Shown piece by piece: positions 7,279 through 15,811 of a DNA stretch of 48,240 nucleotides. The notes under the pieces were generated by a model that was not told where the DNA came from, made no database searches, and saw nothing but the letters and a program-made list of their open reading frames with translations. The stretch lies in the NCBI GenBank assembly GCA_029782135.1, contig JAKOVI010000059.1, positions 1 through 48,240 of the forward strand. Reading direction: 5' to 3'. Within the stretch, counting starts at the first letter, position 1; every line of letters begins with the position of its first letter. Origin of the DNA: Bacillota bacterium. Lineage in GTDB: Bacteria > Bacillota > UBA4882 > UBA10575. Made by a program: the position numbers and the translations under genes.

Positions 7279-7307
7279 TTGTCCGGATTAAGATCTCGTG
7301 ATATAAT
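7279..7307 (+). promoter_or_regulatory. Sigma-A-like promoter for ctc
   Basis: TTGTCC (7279-7284), 17 bases, then TATAAT (7302-7307). The -10 is about 70 bases upstream of the ctc start. Confidence 0.6.
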
Positions 7308-7376
7308 TGATTGGATGTTTGCAGAGAATGCCATTATCCCCCGGAACGATATTAATATTAAGGAGGTAAATCAATC

Positions 7377-8000
7377 ATGGATGCAGTGCTGAACGCGGAA
7401 GTACGTTCGGAAAAGGGAAAAGGAATAGCGCATCGTCTCCGTCAGCAAGGGCTTCTTCCGGCTGTTCTTTATGGTGAAGAGCAGAAAGATCTGATTTTAA
7501 ACACCAGAGAACTTCAAAAACTTTTAAGCACCCAAGGGAGCAGCCAATTGATTACCCTTAAGGTAAAAGAGGGGAGAAAGAAACAAGAGATACCGGTGTT
7601 GATTAAAGAACTTCAGTATCATCCGGTCAAAGGCAATCTTTTGCACGCTGATTTATACCAGGTTTCAATGGAGCAAGAAGTCGTGGTAAAAGTCCCGGTT
7701 GTTTTGGTCGGCGAAGAGGAAAGAGTAAACGACGGTTCAGTCATCGATCTCCAGCTGTATGAAGTAGAGGTCTCTTGCTTGCCGGCGAACATTCCGGCGA
7801 AGATCGAAGTTAACATCGCGGGGTTGACAATGAATAACTCCATTACCCTGGCTGATTTAACCCCTCCGTCCGGAGTCCAATTTGTGACCCCGCTTTCCGA
7901 AACGGTGGTGGCGGCTTATGCACCGCGCGTTGAAGTAGCTGAGGGCGCCGCCGAAACCAGCGGGGAAACTGGAGAACCGGCTGAAGCACAAGAAGAATAA
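7377..8000 (+). CDS. rplY: Ribosomal protein L25 / general stress protein Ctc
   Basis: The long (TL5/Ctc) form of L25, which binds 5S rRNA in the central protuberance of the 50S subunit. The N-terminal 5S-binding domain begins MDAVLNAEVRSEKGKGIAHRLR; HPVKGNLLHADLYQV marks the end of that domain. The C-terminal beta domain (residues about 95-185) ends in an acidic, Glu/Ala-rich tail. At 207 aa it has the usual Ctc length. AAGGAGG stands in front of the ATG at good spacing. It is followed by pth after 19 bases, as in many Firmicutes. Confidence 0.95.
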   Translation: MDAVLNAEVRSEKGKGIAHRLRQQGLLPAVLYGEEQKDLILNTRELQKLLSTQGSSQLITLKVKEGRKKQEIPVLIKELQYHPVKGNLLHADLYQVSMEQEVVVKVPVVLVGEEERVNDGSVIDLQLYEVEVSCLPANIPAKIEVNIAGLTMNNSITLADLTPPSGVQFVTPLSETVVAAYAPRVEVAEGAAETSGETGEPAEAQEE

Positions 8001-8019
8001 ATTTCAGGTGTGTAATGAA

Positions 8020-8613
8020 ATGGTTCAGATCGATTGTTTGGTTGTCGGCTTGGGGAATCCAGGCAGGAAATATAGTTTAACCCGGCACAATGCCGGGTTT
8101 TTGGTATTGGAGCATTTTGCACGGCAGCAACGGATTAAGTTTACCCGGAAGGAAGAAAGGGTCAGTACCGCGCGGGTTAAAGTAGGAGAAAAGCAGGTCC
8201 TCTTAGCCAAACCTTTAACTTATATGAACCTGAGCGGCGAGGCGGTGAATATTCTGCTTGAGAGGTATCACCTCCCACTGGACAGGGTAATAATAATATC
8301 CGATGATGTCGCCCTCCCCTTTGGCTACCTTAGGCTAAAGCCGAAAGGGAGTTCAGGGGGGCATAAAGGTTTGGCATCGATTATCGCGCAGATTGGTCCT
8401 GATTTTCCCCGCTTGCGAATCGGGGTCGGGTCGCCTCCGCCGGAAGAAGAGATGAAAGAGTATGTCCTCACCCGCTTTACACCGCGCGAAGAAAAGCTGC
8501 TTCCGCCCATCCTTGAGCGGGCTGTGCAGGCGCTGTCGGTGTGGGTGGAAGAGGGAATTGAGAAGGCAATGAGCGTTTATAATGGTCCGGTTCCGGTTGT
8601 TCAAGAAGATTGA
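8020..8613 (+). CDS. pth: Peptidyl-tRNA hydrolase
   Basis: Pth frees tRNA from peptidyl-tRNA that drops off the ribosome. The signature VGLGNPGRKYSLTRHNAGF near the N-terminus includes the catalytic His of RHNAGF. KPLTYMNLSGEAV and SDDVALPFGYLRLKPKGSSGGHKGL are the other conserved blocks. The start is probably ATG 8020, with AGGTG nine bases before it; a GTG at 8008 is the longer alternative. At 197 aa it is of normal length. It is cotranscribed with ctc. The small anti-sigma gene fin, which follows pth in Bacillus, is absent. Confidence 0.95.
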   Translation: MVQIDCLVVGLGNPGRKYSLTRHNAGFLVLEHFARQQRIKFTRKEERVSTARVKVGEKQVLLAKPLTYMNLSGEAVNILLERYHLPLDRVIIISDDVALPFGYLRLKPKGSSGGHKGLASIIAQIGPDFPRLRIGVGSPPPEEEMKEYVLTRFTPREEKLLPPILERAVQALSVWVEEGIEKAMSVYNGPVPVVQED

Positions 8614-8647
8614 AAAATATAATATATAATATACTGTTACATGCGAT

Positions 8648-8676
8648 CCATTGACACCTGAGCGAGGTGTCGATGG
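8648..8676 (+). other. Strong 12-bp hairpin between pth and mfd
   Basis: CCATTGACACCT pairs along its whole length with AGGTGTCGATGG (one G-U pair) around a GAGCG loop. No T run follows, so it is not a normal terminator. Two TATAAT boxes (8690-8695 and 8717-8722) lie downstream, without good -35 boxes. It might be an RNA-processing site or an operator. Confidence 0.55.
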
Positions 8677-8798
8677 AAGAAGTATTGCATATAATATTAC
8701 ATCTATAAGGCGAACATATAATAACTCATTTGAGGTGCAACGCCATCATCGACTGGCCTCCTCACTTGGATCTTTATGCTTATCTAGGGGGTAGTTTT

Positions 8799-11700
8799 TT
8801 GTTTGCTCAACTGGTCAAACCACTGGCGGCTTGGACGGAAATCCAGGCTCTGCTTCGTGTATTACGACACAAAGAAGGAGTAGCCCTGGTCCAAGGGGTT
8901 AGTGGTGCACAGCGCTCTTTTCTCCTGGCTTGTCTATGGGAACAGCTTGATCAACAGATGCTGGTCATTACCAATACTCCTTCCGAAGCTGAACGTTTGG
9001 CTTCGGATCTAGAATTCCTTCTGGGGCCAAATACGACTTTGCTCTTCCCGGCATATGACCTTTTAGCGCACGAAGAAGCGTACGAAAAGGAGGTGGCCGG
9101 GGAGCGCCTGGCCGTCCTCTCCAATTTATTGGAGAACAAGAAGCAACTGGTGATTACTTCCTGGCCGGCGGTGATGAGAAAGGTAGTTCCGCCCCGGAAA
9201 CTAAAAGATTTTATCCTCAAACTTGCCGTCGGGGAAATAGTCGGTAGGGATAAACTGCTCAACAATTTGGTCATGATGGGCTACGAACGGGTTGCGAAAG
9301 TAGAAGCTCCTGGAGAATTCAGCGTGCGCGGGGATATCATCGACCTTTTCCCGCCGGACCGTCCTGAACCTTTAAGGGTCGAACTGTTTGATGAGGAGAT
9401 TGATTCGCTGCGGAGCTTTGATCTGGCCACGCAAAAATCCCTTTCGAAGTTGGAAGAAGTGACGGTGCTTCCCGCCCGGGAAGGACTTTGGACCGGGGAG
9501 GAGTTTGCGGCGGCGAAAGCGCGGATTCAAGCCCTCGTCCGGCAGCAAACAACCAGGTTGTTACAGCGTCAAGACGAAAAGCAAGCCCGTGAAGCCGCCG
9601 AATTTTTGGAGAGGCGGTTTTCCGAACTCTTGGAAAAGCTCGATAATGGTTTTGTCTTTCCGGGGATAGACCGTTTTTTACCCTTAATCCACCAGGAACT
9701 GGTTCCGTTCTGGAGCTATCTGGAGGATGCTTTTCTGATCCTGGACGAACCGGTGCGTGGTAGTGAATATCTTCGTTCCTTGGAGGAAGAAAATGCACGC
9801 ATGCTGGGGGGCTTTTTGGAGCGCGGCTTACTCCTTCCGGAAGAGACTGAGCTCTACATGAGTCAAGCAGTATTACAATCATTGCTGGCGAAGCGGTCCG
9901 CCTTGCAACTTTCAGCATTAAACCGTACCCTGAAAGGAACTTCACTTACAGCCAGTTTTACGCTCCCAATGCGTCCGGCCCCGGAGTTTTCCGGGCAAAT
10001 CAAACGCGTGCTCAAGGAATTGCGCACCAGAAAAGAGGCGCAATGGGCAACCGTTCTCGCGGTCGTCGGAGATGAGCAGCGGAAAAGTCTGGAAGCCACT
10101 CTCCGGGACGAGGATTTCTTGACCGGCAGTTTTCCCACAGACGGTCTCCTGGTCCCGGGGATGATTTATCTCGCGCCTTTTTCATTGATGTCCGGGGTGG
10201 AAATGCCTTTGGACCGGCTGCTCATTTTGACTGAAGCAGAGATCTTTGGCCGGGTGAGGCGGAGGAAAAAGGTCAAAGCGCGCTTTGGGAAAGAAGGGAT
10301 CAGACTCTCCGATTTCGGCGAGTTGACCGTCGGTGATTATGTTGTTCATATAAATCACGGGATTGGCCGCTATTTAGGGATTAAGAAACTGGAGATTGGC
10401 GCTTCCTGCCGTGATTACCTGGAGATTGAGTATGCAGGCCAGGACCGGTTGTATGTGCCGACCGACCAGGTGAACCTGATCCAGAAGTACGTTGGGATCG
10501 AAGATACGCCGCCGAAGATCAACCGGCTGGGCGGTGGCGAATGGCAAAAAGTTAAGAACCGGGTCCAAGAGTCCATCAAAGAGATGGCAGATAACTTACT
10601 GCGGTTATATGCCGATCGTTTTACCGCCAAAGGTTATGTTTATCCTCCGGATACGGTTTGGCAAAAAGAATTTGAAGAAGCTTTTATTTACGAAGAGACT
10701 CCCGACCAGATCCGGGCGACCGAGGAAATAAAGCGGGATATGGAATCAAGCCGGCCGATGGATCGTCTGCTCTGCGGGGATGTCGGTTATGGAAAAACCG
10801 AGGTCGCCATGCGAGCTGCCTTTAAAGCAGTGACCGAGGGTAAGCAGGTTGCCGTGCTGGTCCCGACGACGATCCTTGCGCAGCAACATTTTCAAACTTT
10901 TACGCAGCGGTTTAGCGGTTACCCCGTTGTCATCGGGGTGTTAAGCCGGTTTCAATCACCCGCGGAACAGGAGAGAATTGTAAAAGGTTTAAAGAACGGA
11001 ACCATTGATTTGGTGATCGGAACCCACCGCTTGCTCTCGAAGGATGTGGCTTTTAAGGATTTAGGCTTGCTGATTGTTGATGAAGAACAGAAATTCGGTG
11101 TCCTTCACAAAGAACGGTTAAAAGAACTGAAAAAGAATGTTGATGCCTTAACTTTAACCGCGACCCCGATCCCCCGTACTTTGCACATGTCGTTAATTGG
11201 GATCCGGGACATGAGTGTGATCGAAACCCCGCCGGAAGACCGGTTCCCGGTCAAAACTTATGTGATCGAATTCAACGAAGATGTGATTGCGGAGGCGATC
11301 CGGCGCGAACTGGACCGGGGCGGGCAGGTTTTCTTTGTTTATAACCGGGTACAGACGATTGAACGGATGGCCAGTTACCTTCAACAACTGATCCCGGAGG
11401 CCCGGATCGAGATTGCCCACGGACAGATGAATGAAGATACGCTCGAAGAGGTAATGCTCAGTTTCTATGAAGGGGCTAGTGATATCTTAGTTTGTACGAC
11501 GATTATCGAAAATGGTTTGGATATCCCCAATGTCAATACCTTGATTGTGTATGATGCCGATCGCTTGGGCCTTTCCCAGCTTTACCAGTTACGCGGCCGT
11601 GTCGGCCGGAGCAACCGGGTGGCTTATGCCTATTTTACGTACCGGAAAGATCGGATGCTCGGCGAAATGGCGGAAAAACGCTTGGCCGCGATTCGCGACT

Positions 11701-12332
11701 TTACGGATCTCGGTTCCGGTTTTAAGATCGCTTTACGTGACTTGGAGATTCGAGGCGCCGGGAACCTGCTCGGCCCGGAACAACACGGGCATATCGCAGC
11801 GATCGGTTTTGATCTCTATTGCAAACTTCTGGAAGAGGCGATTAAAGAGCGGCGCGGGGAAAAACGTCCCGACACTCCGGATCCGACGATTGAGGTGGAG
11901 ATCGACGCATATATCGATGAGGGCTACATCAGTGATCCGGCCCAGAAGGTTGAAATCTACAAAAAAATTGCCGCGGTTTCCAGTTTAAGCGAGGCCGACG
12001 AGGTTGAAGAGGAGATTGAAGACCGTTTTGGCGATCTGCCCGAGGCGGTCCGTAATTTGCTGGAAATCTCCAGGTTAAAAGTGCTTGCGAAACAATTGGG
12101 GATTGAGACGATCACCTCGGAGCGGGGGGAGATTGTTGCCCGTTTTTTACCGGGGTTGTCACTTGATGCCGAGCGCATTGCTTCTTTGCTAGTCAATTCA
12201 CGGGCCCAGGTCAGATACCAATCCGGAAGACAGCAAATGCTTAAATGGCGGATGGCCGGCCGCTCGACGGCGGAGTTATGGAAGCTAATTAAAGACTCGC
12301 TGCTTTATCTATTTAATGATGAAACCGCTTGA
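8799..12332 (+). CDS. mfd: Transcription-repair coupling factor Mfd
   Basis: Mfd removes RNA polymerase stalled at DNA lesions and recruits UvrA. The domains are in the usual order: UvrB-like N-terminal half with GVSGAQRSFLLA, the RNA-polymerase-interacting (CarD-like) part VGDYVVHINHGIGRYLGI, the Walker A motif LLCGDVGYGKTEVA, the DEEQ box VDEEQKFGV, the helicase motif QLRGRVGRS and the C-terminal TRCF domain. The frame opens at a TTG at 8730, but TTG 8799 has AGGGGG seven bases upstream and gives a family-like start (1177 aa). The start is the one uncertain point. A strong terminator closes the gene. Confidence 0.95.
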   Translation: MFAQLVKPLAAWTEIQALLRVLRHKEGVALVQGVSGAQRSFLLACLWEQLDQQMLVITNTPSEAERLASDLEFLLGPNTTLLFPAYDLLAHEEAYEKEVAGERLAVLSNLLENKKQLVITSWPAVMRKVVPPRKLKDFILKLAVGEIVGRDKLLNNLVMMGYERVAKVEAPGEFSVRGDIIDLFPPDRPEPLRVELFDEEIDSLRSFDLATQKSLSKLEEVTVLPAREGLWTGEEFAAAKARIQALVRQQTTRLLQRQDEKQAREAAEFLERRFSELLEKLDNGFVFPGIDRFLPLIHQELVPFWSYLEDAFLILDEPVRGSEYLRSLEEENARMLGGFLERGLLLPEETELYMSQAVLQSLLAKRSALQLSALNRTLKGTSLTASFTLPMRPAPEFSGQIKRVLKELRTRKEAQWATVLAVVGDEQRKSLEATLRDEDFLTGSFPTDGLLVPGMIYLAPFSLMSGVEMPLDRLLILTEAEIFGRVRRRKKVKARFGKEGIRLSDFGELTVGDYVVHINHGIGRYLGIKKLEIGASCRDYLEIEYAGQDRLYVPTDQVNLIQKYVGIEDTPPKINRLGGGEWQKVKNRVQESIKEMADNLLRLYADRFTAKGYVYPPDTVWQKEFEEAFIYEETPDQIRATEEIKRDMESSRPMDRLLCGDVGYGKTEVAMRAAFKAVTEGKQVAVLVPTTILAQQHFQTFTQRFSGYPVVIGVLSRFQSPAEQERIVKGLKNGTIDLVIGTHRLLSKDVAFKDLGLLIVDEEQKFGVLHKERLKELKKNVDALTLTATPIPRTLHMSLIGIRDMSVIETPPEDRFPVKTYVIEFNEDVIAEAIRRELDRGGQVFFVYNRVQTIERMASYLQQLIPEARIEIAHGQMNEDTLEEVMLSFYEGASDILVCTTIIENGLDIPNVNTLIVYDADRLGLSQLYQLRGRVGRSNRVAYAYFTYRKDRMLGEMAEKRLAAIRDFTDLGSGFKIALRDLEIRGAGNLLGPEQHGHIAAIGFDLYCKLLEEAIKERRGEKRPDTPDPTIEVEIDAYIDEGYISDPAQKVEIYKKIAAVSSLSEADEVEEEIEDRFGDLPEAVRNLLEISRLKVLAKQLGIETITSERGEIVARFLPGLSLDAERIASLLVNSRAQVRYQSGRQQMLKWRMAGRSTAELWKLIKDSLLYLFNDETA

Positions 12333-12351
12333 TTGTCACTTTTTTTAGCCC

Positions 12352-12383
12352 CCTGCCGCGGCACTGCCGCGGCAGGCTTTTTT
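12352..12383 (+). terminator. Terminator after mfd
   Basis: A perfect ten-pair stem, CCTGCCGCGG/CCGCGGCAGG, with loop CACTG, followed by C and six T residues. It begins 19 bases after the mfd stop codon. Confidence 0.95.
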
Positions 12384-12697
12384 AAACAATCAAGTCTCCG
12401 AGGTTACCATCAGGATCGCTGTGGAGAACGGTTTTCTGCATGGGAACGGACAAGGAAAGGGGTTCCGGAGAAAATCAATTTGCGGGAGTATATTTGCCAA
12501 TTTACCAGGGAAATCTATTCATACCAACCTCCGATCTACTGGAAGCCTGGCAAGGCAGGAAATGAATATTCATGCTAAACAAGGTATATAATATCAGTGT
12601 AAAGCGCTGACCTTGAAGAAGTTTTCTTTCAGAGAACGATCAACGCTGCCAAGGAACGACGGTGGATGGAGGATTCAGAAGAAGGAGGGAAGGAAGG
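12384..12697 (+). other. Intergenic region upstream of spoVT
   Basis: About 314 bases without a gene I can support. A frame from 12333 to 12578 runs through the mfd terminator and has no SD, so I leave it out. A TATAAT stands at 12587-12592 without a -35 box. CATGCTA (12571-12577) resembles a sigma-G -10 element but has no partner -35. In many relatives a peptidyl-prolyl isomerase gene lies here; none is seen. Confidence 0.35.
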
Positions 12698-13261
12698 ATG
12701 AAAGCAACTGGTATCGTCCGGCGAATAGATGACCTTGGTCGTGTGGTTATCCCGAAGGAAATTCGCAGGACCCTCCGGATTAGGGAGGGGGATCCCCTTG
12801 AAATCTTTGTTGACCGTGAAGGCGAAGTAATCCTTAAGAAGTATTCCCCGATTGGTGAACTTGGAGATTTTGCCAAAGAGTATGCCGATTCATTATATGA
12901 ATCGACCGGACACATTTCTCTGATTGCTGACCGGGATATGGTGATTGCCGTTGCGGGGGCACCCAAAAAGGAATTTATTGATAAGCCGATTTCGAAAGCA
13001 GTGGAACAAGCCATAGAAGATCGAAAGGTAGTCTTAATGCCAAACCCGGGTGATCATAGATATTGTGAGGCCTGTCCTACTTTAGAAGAGGATGGTGAGT
13101 GTAAGTTTACTGCCCAGGTGATCGCGCCGATCATTGCGGAAGGCGATCCGATTGGGGCGGTAATTCTGGCTTCCAAAGAACCTGGTGTTACAATGGGTGA
13201 ACTGGAGATCAAAGTGGCGGAAACCGCTGCCGGTTTTCTGGCGAAACAAATGGAACAATAA
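12698..13261 (+). CDS. spoVT: Stage V sporulation transcription factor SpoVT
   Basis: SpoVT is a forespore regulator of the AbrB family that modulates sigma-G-dependent genes. The swapped-hairpin DNA-binding domain is MKATGIVRRIDDLGRVVIPK and on to about residue 50. The C-terminal GAF domain (about 57-180) contains HRYCEACPTLEEDGECKF and ends with AVILASKEPG. ATG 12698 has GGAGGGAAGGA in front; a longer in-frame ATG at 12662 has no support. The length of 187 aa is slightly above the Bacillus protein. It stands downstream of mfd, the usual Firmicute position. Confidence 0.97.
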   Translation: MKATGIVRRIDDLGRVVIPKEIRRTLRIREGDPLEIFVDREGEVILKKYSPIGELGDFAKEYADSLYESTGHISLIADRDMVIAVAGAPKKEFIDKPISKAVEQAIEDRKVVLMPNPGDHRYCEACPTLEEDGECKFTAQVIAPIIAEGDPIGAVILASKEPGVTMGELEIKVAETAAGFLAKQMEQ

Positions 13262-13317
13262 GCAAAGGGAGTTACTTTTCTCCAATAGAGTAAAAGGTGG
13301 TCGTGGCTGTAAAGTAC

Positions 13318-13343
13318 AAACCCCGGGTTTCGACCCGGGGTTT
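13318..13343. terminator. Bidirectional terminator between spoVT and a convergent gene
   Basis: A perfect eleven-pair stem, AAACCCCGGGT/ACCCGGGGTTT, around a TTCG loop. It sits between the stop codons of two convergent genes. The T runs are short on both sides, but the stem is very stable. Confidence 0.75.
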
Positions 13344-13347
13344 AATA

Positions 13348-13761
13348 CTAATCGCGTGTATTGTTGGTCGCGAGCATACTTAATAAACTGGCCAGAACCG
13401 TCGGATTTAGACCCTGGTTGCCAAGGGAGGAAGTGAGCAGAGGCAACATACTAAGGAGCGGTGTCAGATTGTTGGCTTGGCTGCTTTTTTTGGGGCTGCT
13501 CTGGTGGCGGTTGGCGAAATTATTGATCATGCCCAATAATTGATCAGGGTTAAGTTCTCCATGCTCATTAAAGACCTTGATGATCAGCGCGATAATCTCC
13601 TGGCCGGTCGGACTTAATTTCGGGGCCAATTCCCGGAAAGCGGCCAGGTCTTCCGGGGTTAAACCGCCGGTTTGTTTTTGCCCGTTCTGGCTTGGTGGAA
13701 CCGGGCGGCGTCTTCGGTAGACCCGTTTTTTTGGCGCACCGCTAACCTCGCGTTCCGACAT
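13348..13761 (-). CDS. Hypothetical protein, 137 aa
   Basis: I do not recognise this protein. The N-terminal 30 residues are basic and Arg-rich (KKRVYRRRRPVPPSQ). The middle (LTPEDLAAFRELAPKLSPTG to about residue 80) looks helical. The rest is rich in Leu, Asn, Ser and Pro and looks weakly amphipathic or disordered (PLLSMLPLLTSSLGNQG). No signal peptide is visible. The SD is excellent: AAGGAGGAG before ATG 13761. The gene is convergent with spoVT and shares a terminator with it. The start of the TM1266-like gene lies about 50 bases away on the other strand, so the two may share a divergent control region. Confidence 0.7.
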   Translation of the reverse strand: MSEREVSGAPKKRVYRRRRPVPPSQNGQKQTGGLTPEDLAAFRELAPKLSPTGQEIIALIIKVFNEHGELNPDQLLGMINNFANRHQSSPKKSSQANNLTPLLSMLPLLTSSLGNQGLNPTVLASLLSMLATNNTRD

Positions 13762-13814
13762 GATTGCTCCTCCTTGCGCCCAGTTTTACTTTAAATTATG
13801 CGGATGGCAGAAAG

Positions 13815-14087
13815 GTGGTGCCTGTCTTCGAACCGCAAGAAAAAGTAAGGAACAAATTTTATCTCGTTGCTCTGCTGGTGAAAAACCGGCCGGACCTCGC
13901 TCCCGATCTTCAAAAAATAATTACCGGGTACGGAAGTGATGTCATTGGCCGGTTTGGGATCCCAAGCGCGGACAAGCAGGATGGTTTAATCATCCTGGTG
14001 ATGGAGAATGAAGAAGCAGTTCATGGCTTAACCGCAGCGCTGGAAAGATTCCCGGACCTGCAAATCAAGACCCTCCAATTTGATTAA
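13815..14087 (+). CDS. TM1266-like small regulator (iron-only hydrogenase system family)
   Basis: The body of the protein, FYLVALLVKNRPDLAPDLQ, then GSDVIGRFGIP, DGLIILVMENEEAVHGL and ERFPDLQIKTL, fits the ferredoxin-like fold of the TM1266 family, which is thought to regulate [FeFe]-hydrogenase genes. The family has about 80-90 residues. The frame is open from a TTG at 13764, but GTG 13815 gives 90 aa with a weak GGATGG SD, so the start is uncertain. No hydrogenase or maturase gene lies in the window, so the regulatory role is only suggested by the family. A clear terminator follows. Confidence 0.65.
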   Translation: MVPVFEPQEKVRNKFYLVALLVKNRPDLAPDLQKIITGYGSDVIGRFGIPSADKQDGLIILVMENEEAVHGLTAALERFPDLQIKTLQFD

Positions 14088-14111
14088 AAAGCCGGGTTTC
14101 CGGCTTTTTTT
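14086..14111 (+). terminator. Terminator after the TM1266-like gene
   Basis: Stem AAAAAGCCGG/CCGGCTTTTT with loop GTTT, ending in seven T residues. It overlaps the last base pairs of the coding sequence. Confidence 0.9.
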
Positions 14112-14191
14112 CATGGGGAGGGGCGGGCCGATCGAAGGAGGGATTAAGCAGTGGATCACGAAGTAACTTAAAGCGAGGAAGGTGTGATTTC

Positions 14192-15808
14192 ATGAGTCCT
14201 GATGAGTTAAAAATCATCACCTCAAGGTTAAGCGCTTTAGGTTACCAACTGGAAGAACAACCGGCGCCGGATGGCTTTTTCCTTCTCCAAAAGGAGGAAC
14301 CTTTTAAGCAAAAACTGTTGATCATTGGGACGAGCTTTCATACCCTGGAGGATTGGAAGCACTTTATTATCCATAGCATTTTCCGGTGGAAGAAAACCCG
14401 TTCTTCTTTGGCAATCGGGATTCTGATTGACACTGTTGCCGGCTGCCTGGTGGAAGAGAAAACGCTCGACGATCTTGCGGAGATGCCTTGGGTGGAGGCG
14501 ATCTGGGAGAAAAGCAACGGCCAGCTTTTTTTGCGCAAGCGCCATTTCCGCTGGGAGGTTGAGGATAAGATCATGTCCCTCACTGCCCGGCTGGCTTCAG
14601 CGACGGAGGCGGCGGAGAAACCGGCTAAAGAAGAAGCGACAAGCCCGGTACGTTTTCTACGCCCGACCTATCTTTTCTTACTTCTTAACTTCGTAGTGTT
14701 TCTCCTCGAAATCTTCCATGGGGGCAGCAAAAACACCGAAGTTCTAATTAAACTTGGCGCAAAATACAACCCGCGCCTCTGGATGGGAGATTATTGGCGT
14801 CTTGTTACCCCGCTCTTTCTCCATGCGGGCTGGGAACATTTTCTCTTTAATTCTCTTGCTCTTCTGCAGTTGGGATCGCTTGTGGAAATCTTTTTCGGCC
14901 ATCTCAAATTCTGCTTAATCTACATAATCTCCGGGCTCTTTGGCTCCCTGGCCGGGGCGATCTTCCGGCCGGAAATGATCTCCGTGGGAGCTTCCGGGGC
15001 GATCTTTGGTTTGCTCGGTGCTTTGTTGTACTTTAGTATCAGAAAACCGCTAACCGCCCGGAAAATATTCGGCCGTAGCCTCTGGTTGATGTTAGGGGTC
15101 AATCTCTGTTTGGGCTTTCTTATTCCGGGGATTGATTACTATGGACATTTAGGTGGATTAATCGGGGGTCTGCTCAGCGCATATGCTATTGGGCTGGCAC
15201 AAAAGGATCCCCTTCCTGGCCGCTGGGTCTGGATCGTAGTATTACTCGGCATTTTGAGTATAAGTATGAAAACAGCGCTCACCCCGCCGGCGAATAACTG
15301 GCACCTGGCTTTTGACGCCGGCCGGAGCGCATTGACGCAGGGGAACATGGAAGAAGCCCGGCGGAAACTGGAAGAAAGTCTTGCTTTAAACCCGCGGTCC
15401 GGGTTGACGAAGAAAATGTTGGCCGGCCTCTATTTGGACCAAGGGTTCCAGTCCTTGAACCGGGAAGATCTCAACGAGGCTGTCTTCTTCCTGGAAAAGA
15501 GCCGGAGTCTGGACCAGAGTAACCGACAGACCGAACGGTATCTGATCAGGGCTTATCTCTACCGGGGGTTTGCCCGGTATAATGCCGGAGATCTCGCCGG
15601 GACAGAGGAAGACTGTTTAAAGGGTCTCGCTTTGGATGAAGAGATTGAGGGGTTTCATTATATCCTCGGGGCGGTTTACTACCGGCAAAATAAAATCCCG
15701 GAAGCGATCCGGGAAATGGAACGGGTGTTAATGATCAATCCAAACAATCAGAATGCCCAAGTCATCCTCGAAGAATTGTACAGGGTCCAGTCCGGAGAGG
15801 ATGATTGA
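14192..15808 (+). CDS. Rhomboid-family intramembrane serine protease with TPR tail (GluP/YqgP type)
   Basis: Rhomboids cut transmembrane helices inside the membrane. Residues 1-150 form a soluble N-terminal domain like that of Bacillus GluP. About six membrane segments follow (155-380). The catalytic dyad is Ser268 in SVGASGAIFG and His319 in YYGHLGG, with the oxyanion Asn220 in GWEHFLFNSL. The C-terminal 160 residues form TPR repeats (for example RSALTQGNMEEARRKLEESL and GAVYYRQNKIPEAIREME) outside the membrane. The length of 538 aa is close to YqgP (about 500 aa). The SD GAGGAAGG is present. It is convergent with cimA, with three bases between the stops. Confidence 0.9.
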   Translation: MSPDELKIITSRLSALGYQLEEQPAPDGFFLLQKEEPFKQKLLIIGTSFHTLEDWKHFIIHSIFRWKKTRSSLAIGILIDTVAGCLVEEKTLDDLAEMPWVEAIWEKSNGQLFLRKRHFRWEVEDKIMSLTARLASATEAAEKPAKEEATSPVRFLRPTYLFLLLNFVVFLLEIFHGGSKNTEVLIKLGAKYNPRLWMGDYWRLVTPLFLHAGWEHFLFNSLALLQLGSLVEIFFGHLKFCLIYIISGLFGSLAGAIFRPEMISVGASGAIFGLLGALLYFSIRKPLTARKIFGRSLWLMLGVNLCLGFLIPGIDYYGHLGGLIGGLLSAYAIGLAQKDPLPGRWVWIVVLLGILSISMKTALTPPANNWHLAFDAGRSALTQGNMEEARRKLEESLALNPRSGLTKKMLAGLYLDQGFQSLNREDLNEAVFFLEKSRSLDQSNRQTERYLIRAYLYRGFARYNAGDLAGTEEDCLKGLALDEEIEGFHYILGAVYYRQNKIPEAIREMERVLMINPNNQNAQVILEELYRVQSGEDD

Positions 15809-15811
15809 TGA

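Noticed and set aside
12333-12578. Plus-strand frame of 81 codons after mfd
   Set aside because: It starts at the mfd stop codon, crosses the mfd terminator and has no SD or family-like sequence.
12563-12592. Sigma-G or sigma-F promoter for spoVT
   Set aside because: TGAATA, CATGCTA and TATAAT are present, but no pair of them has the right order and spacing.
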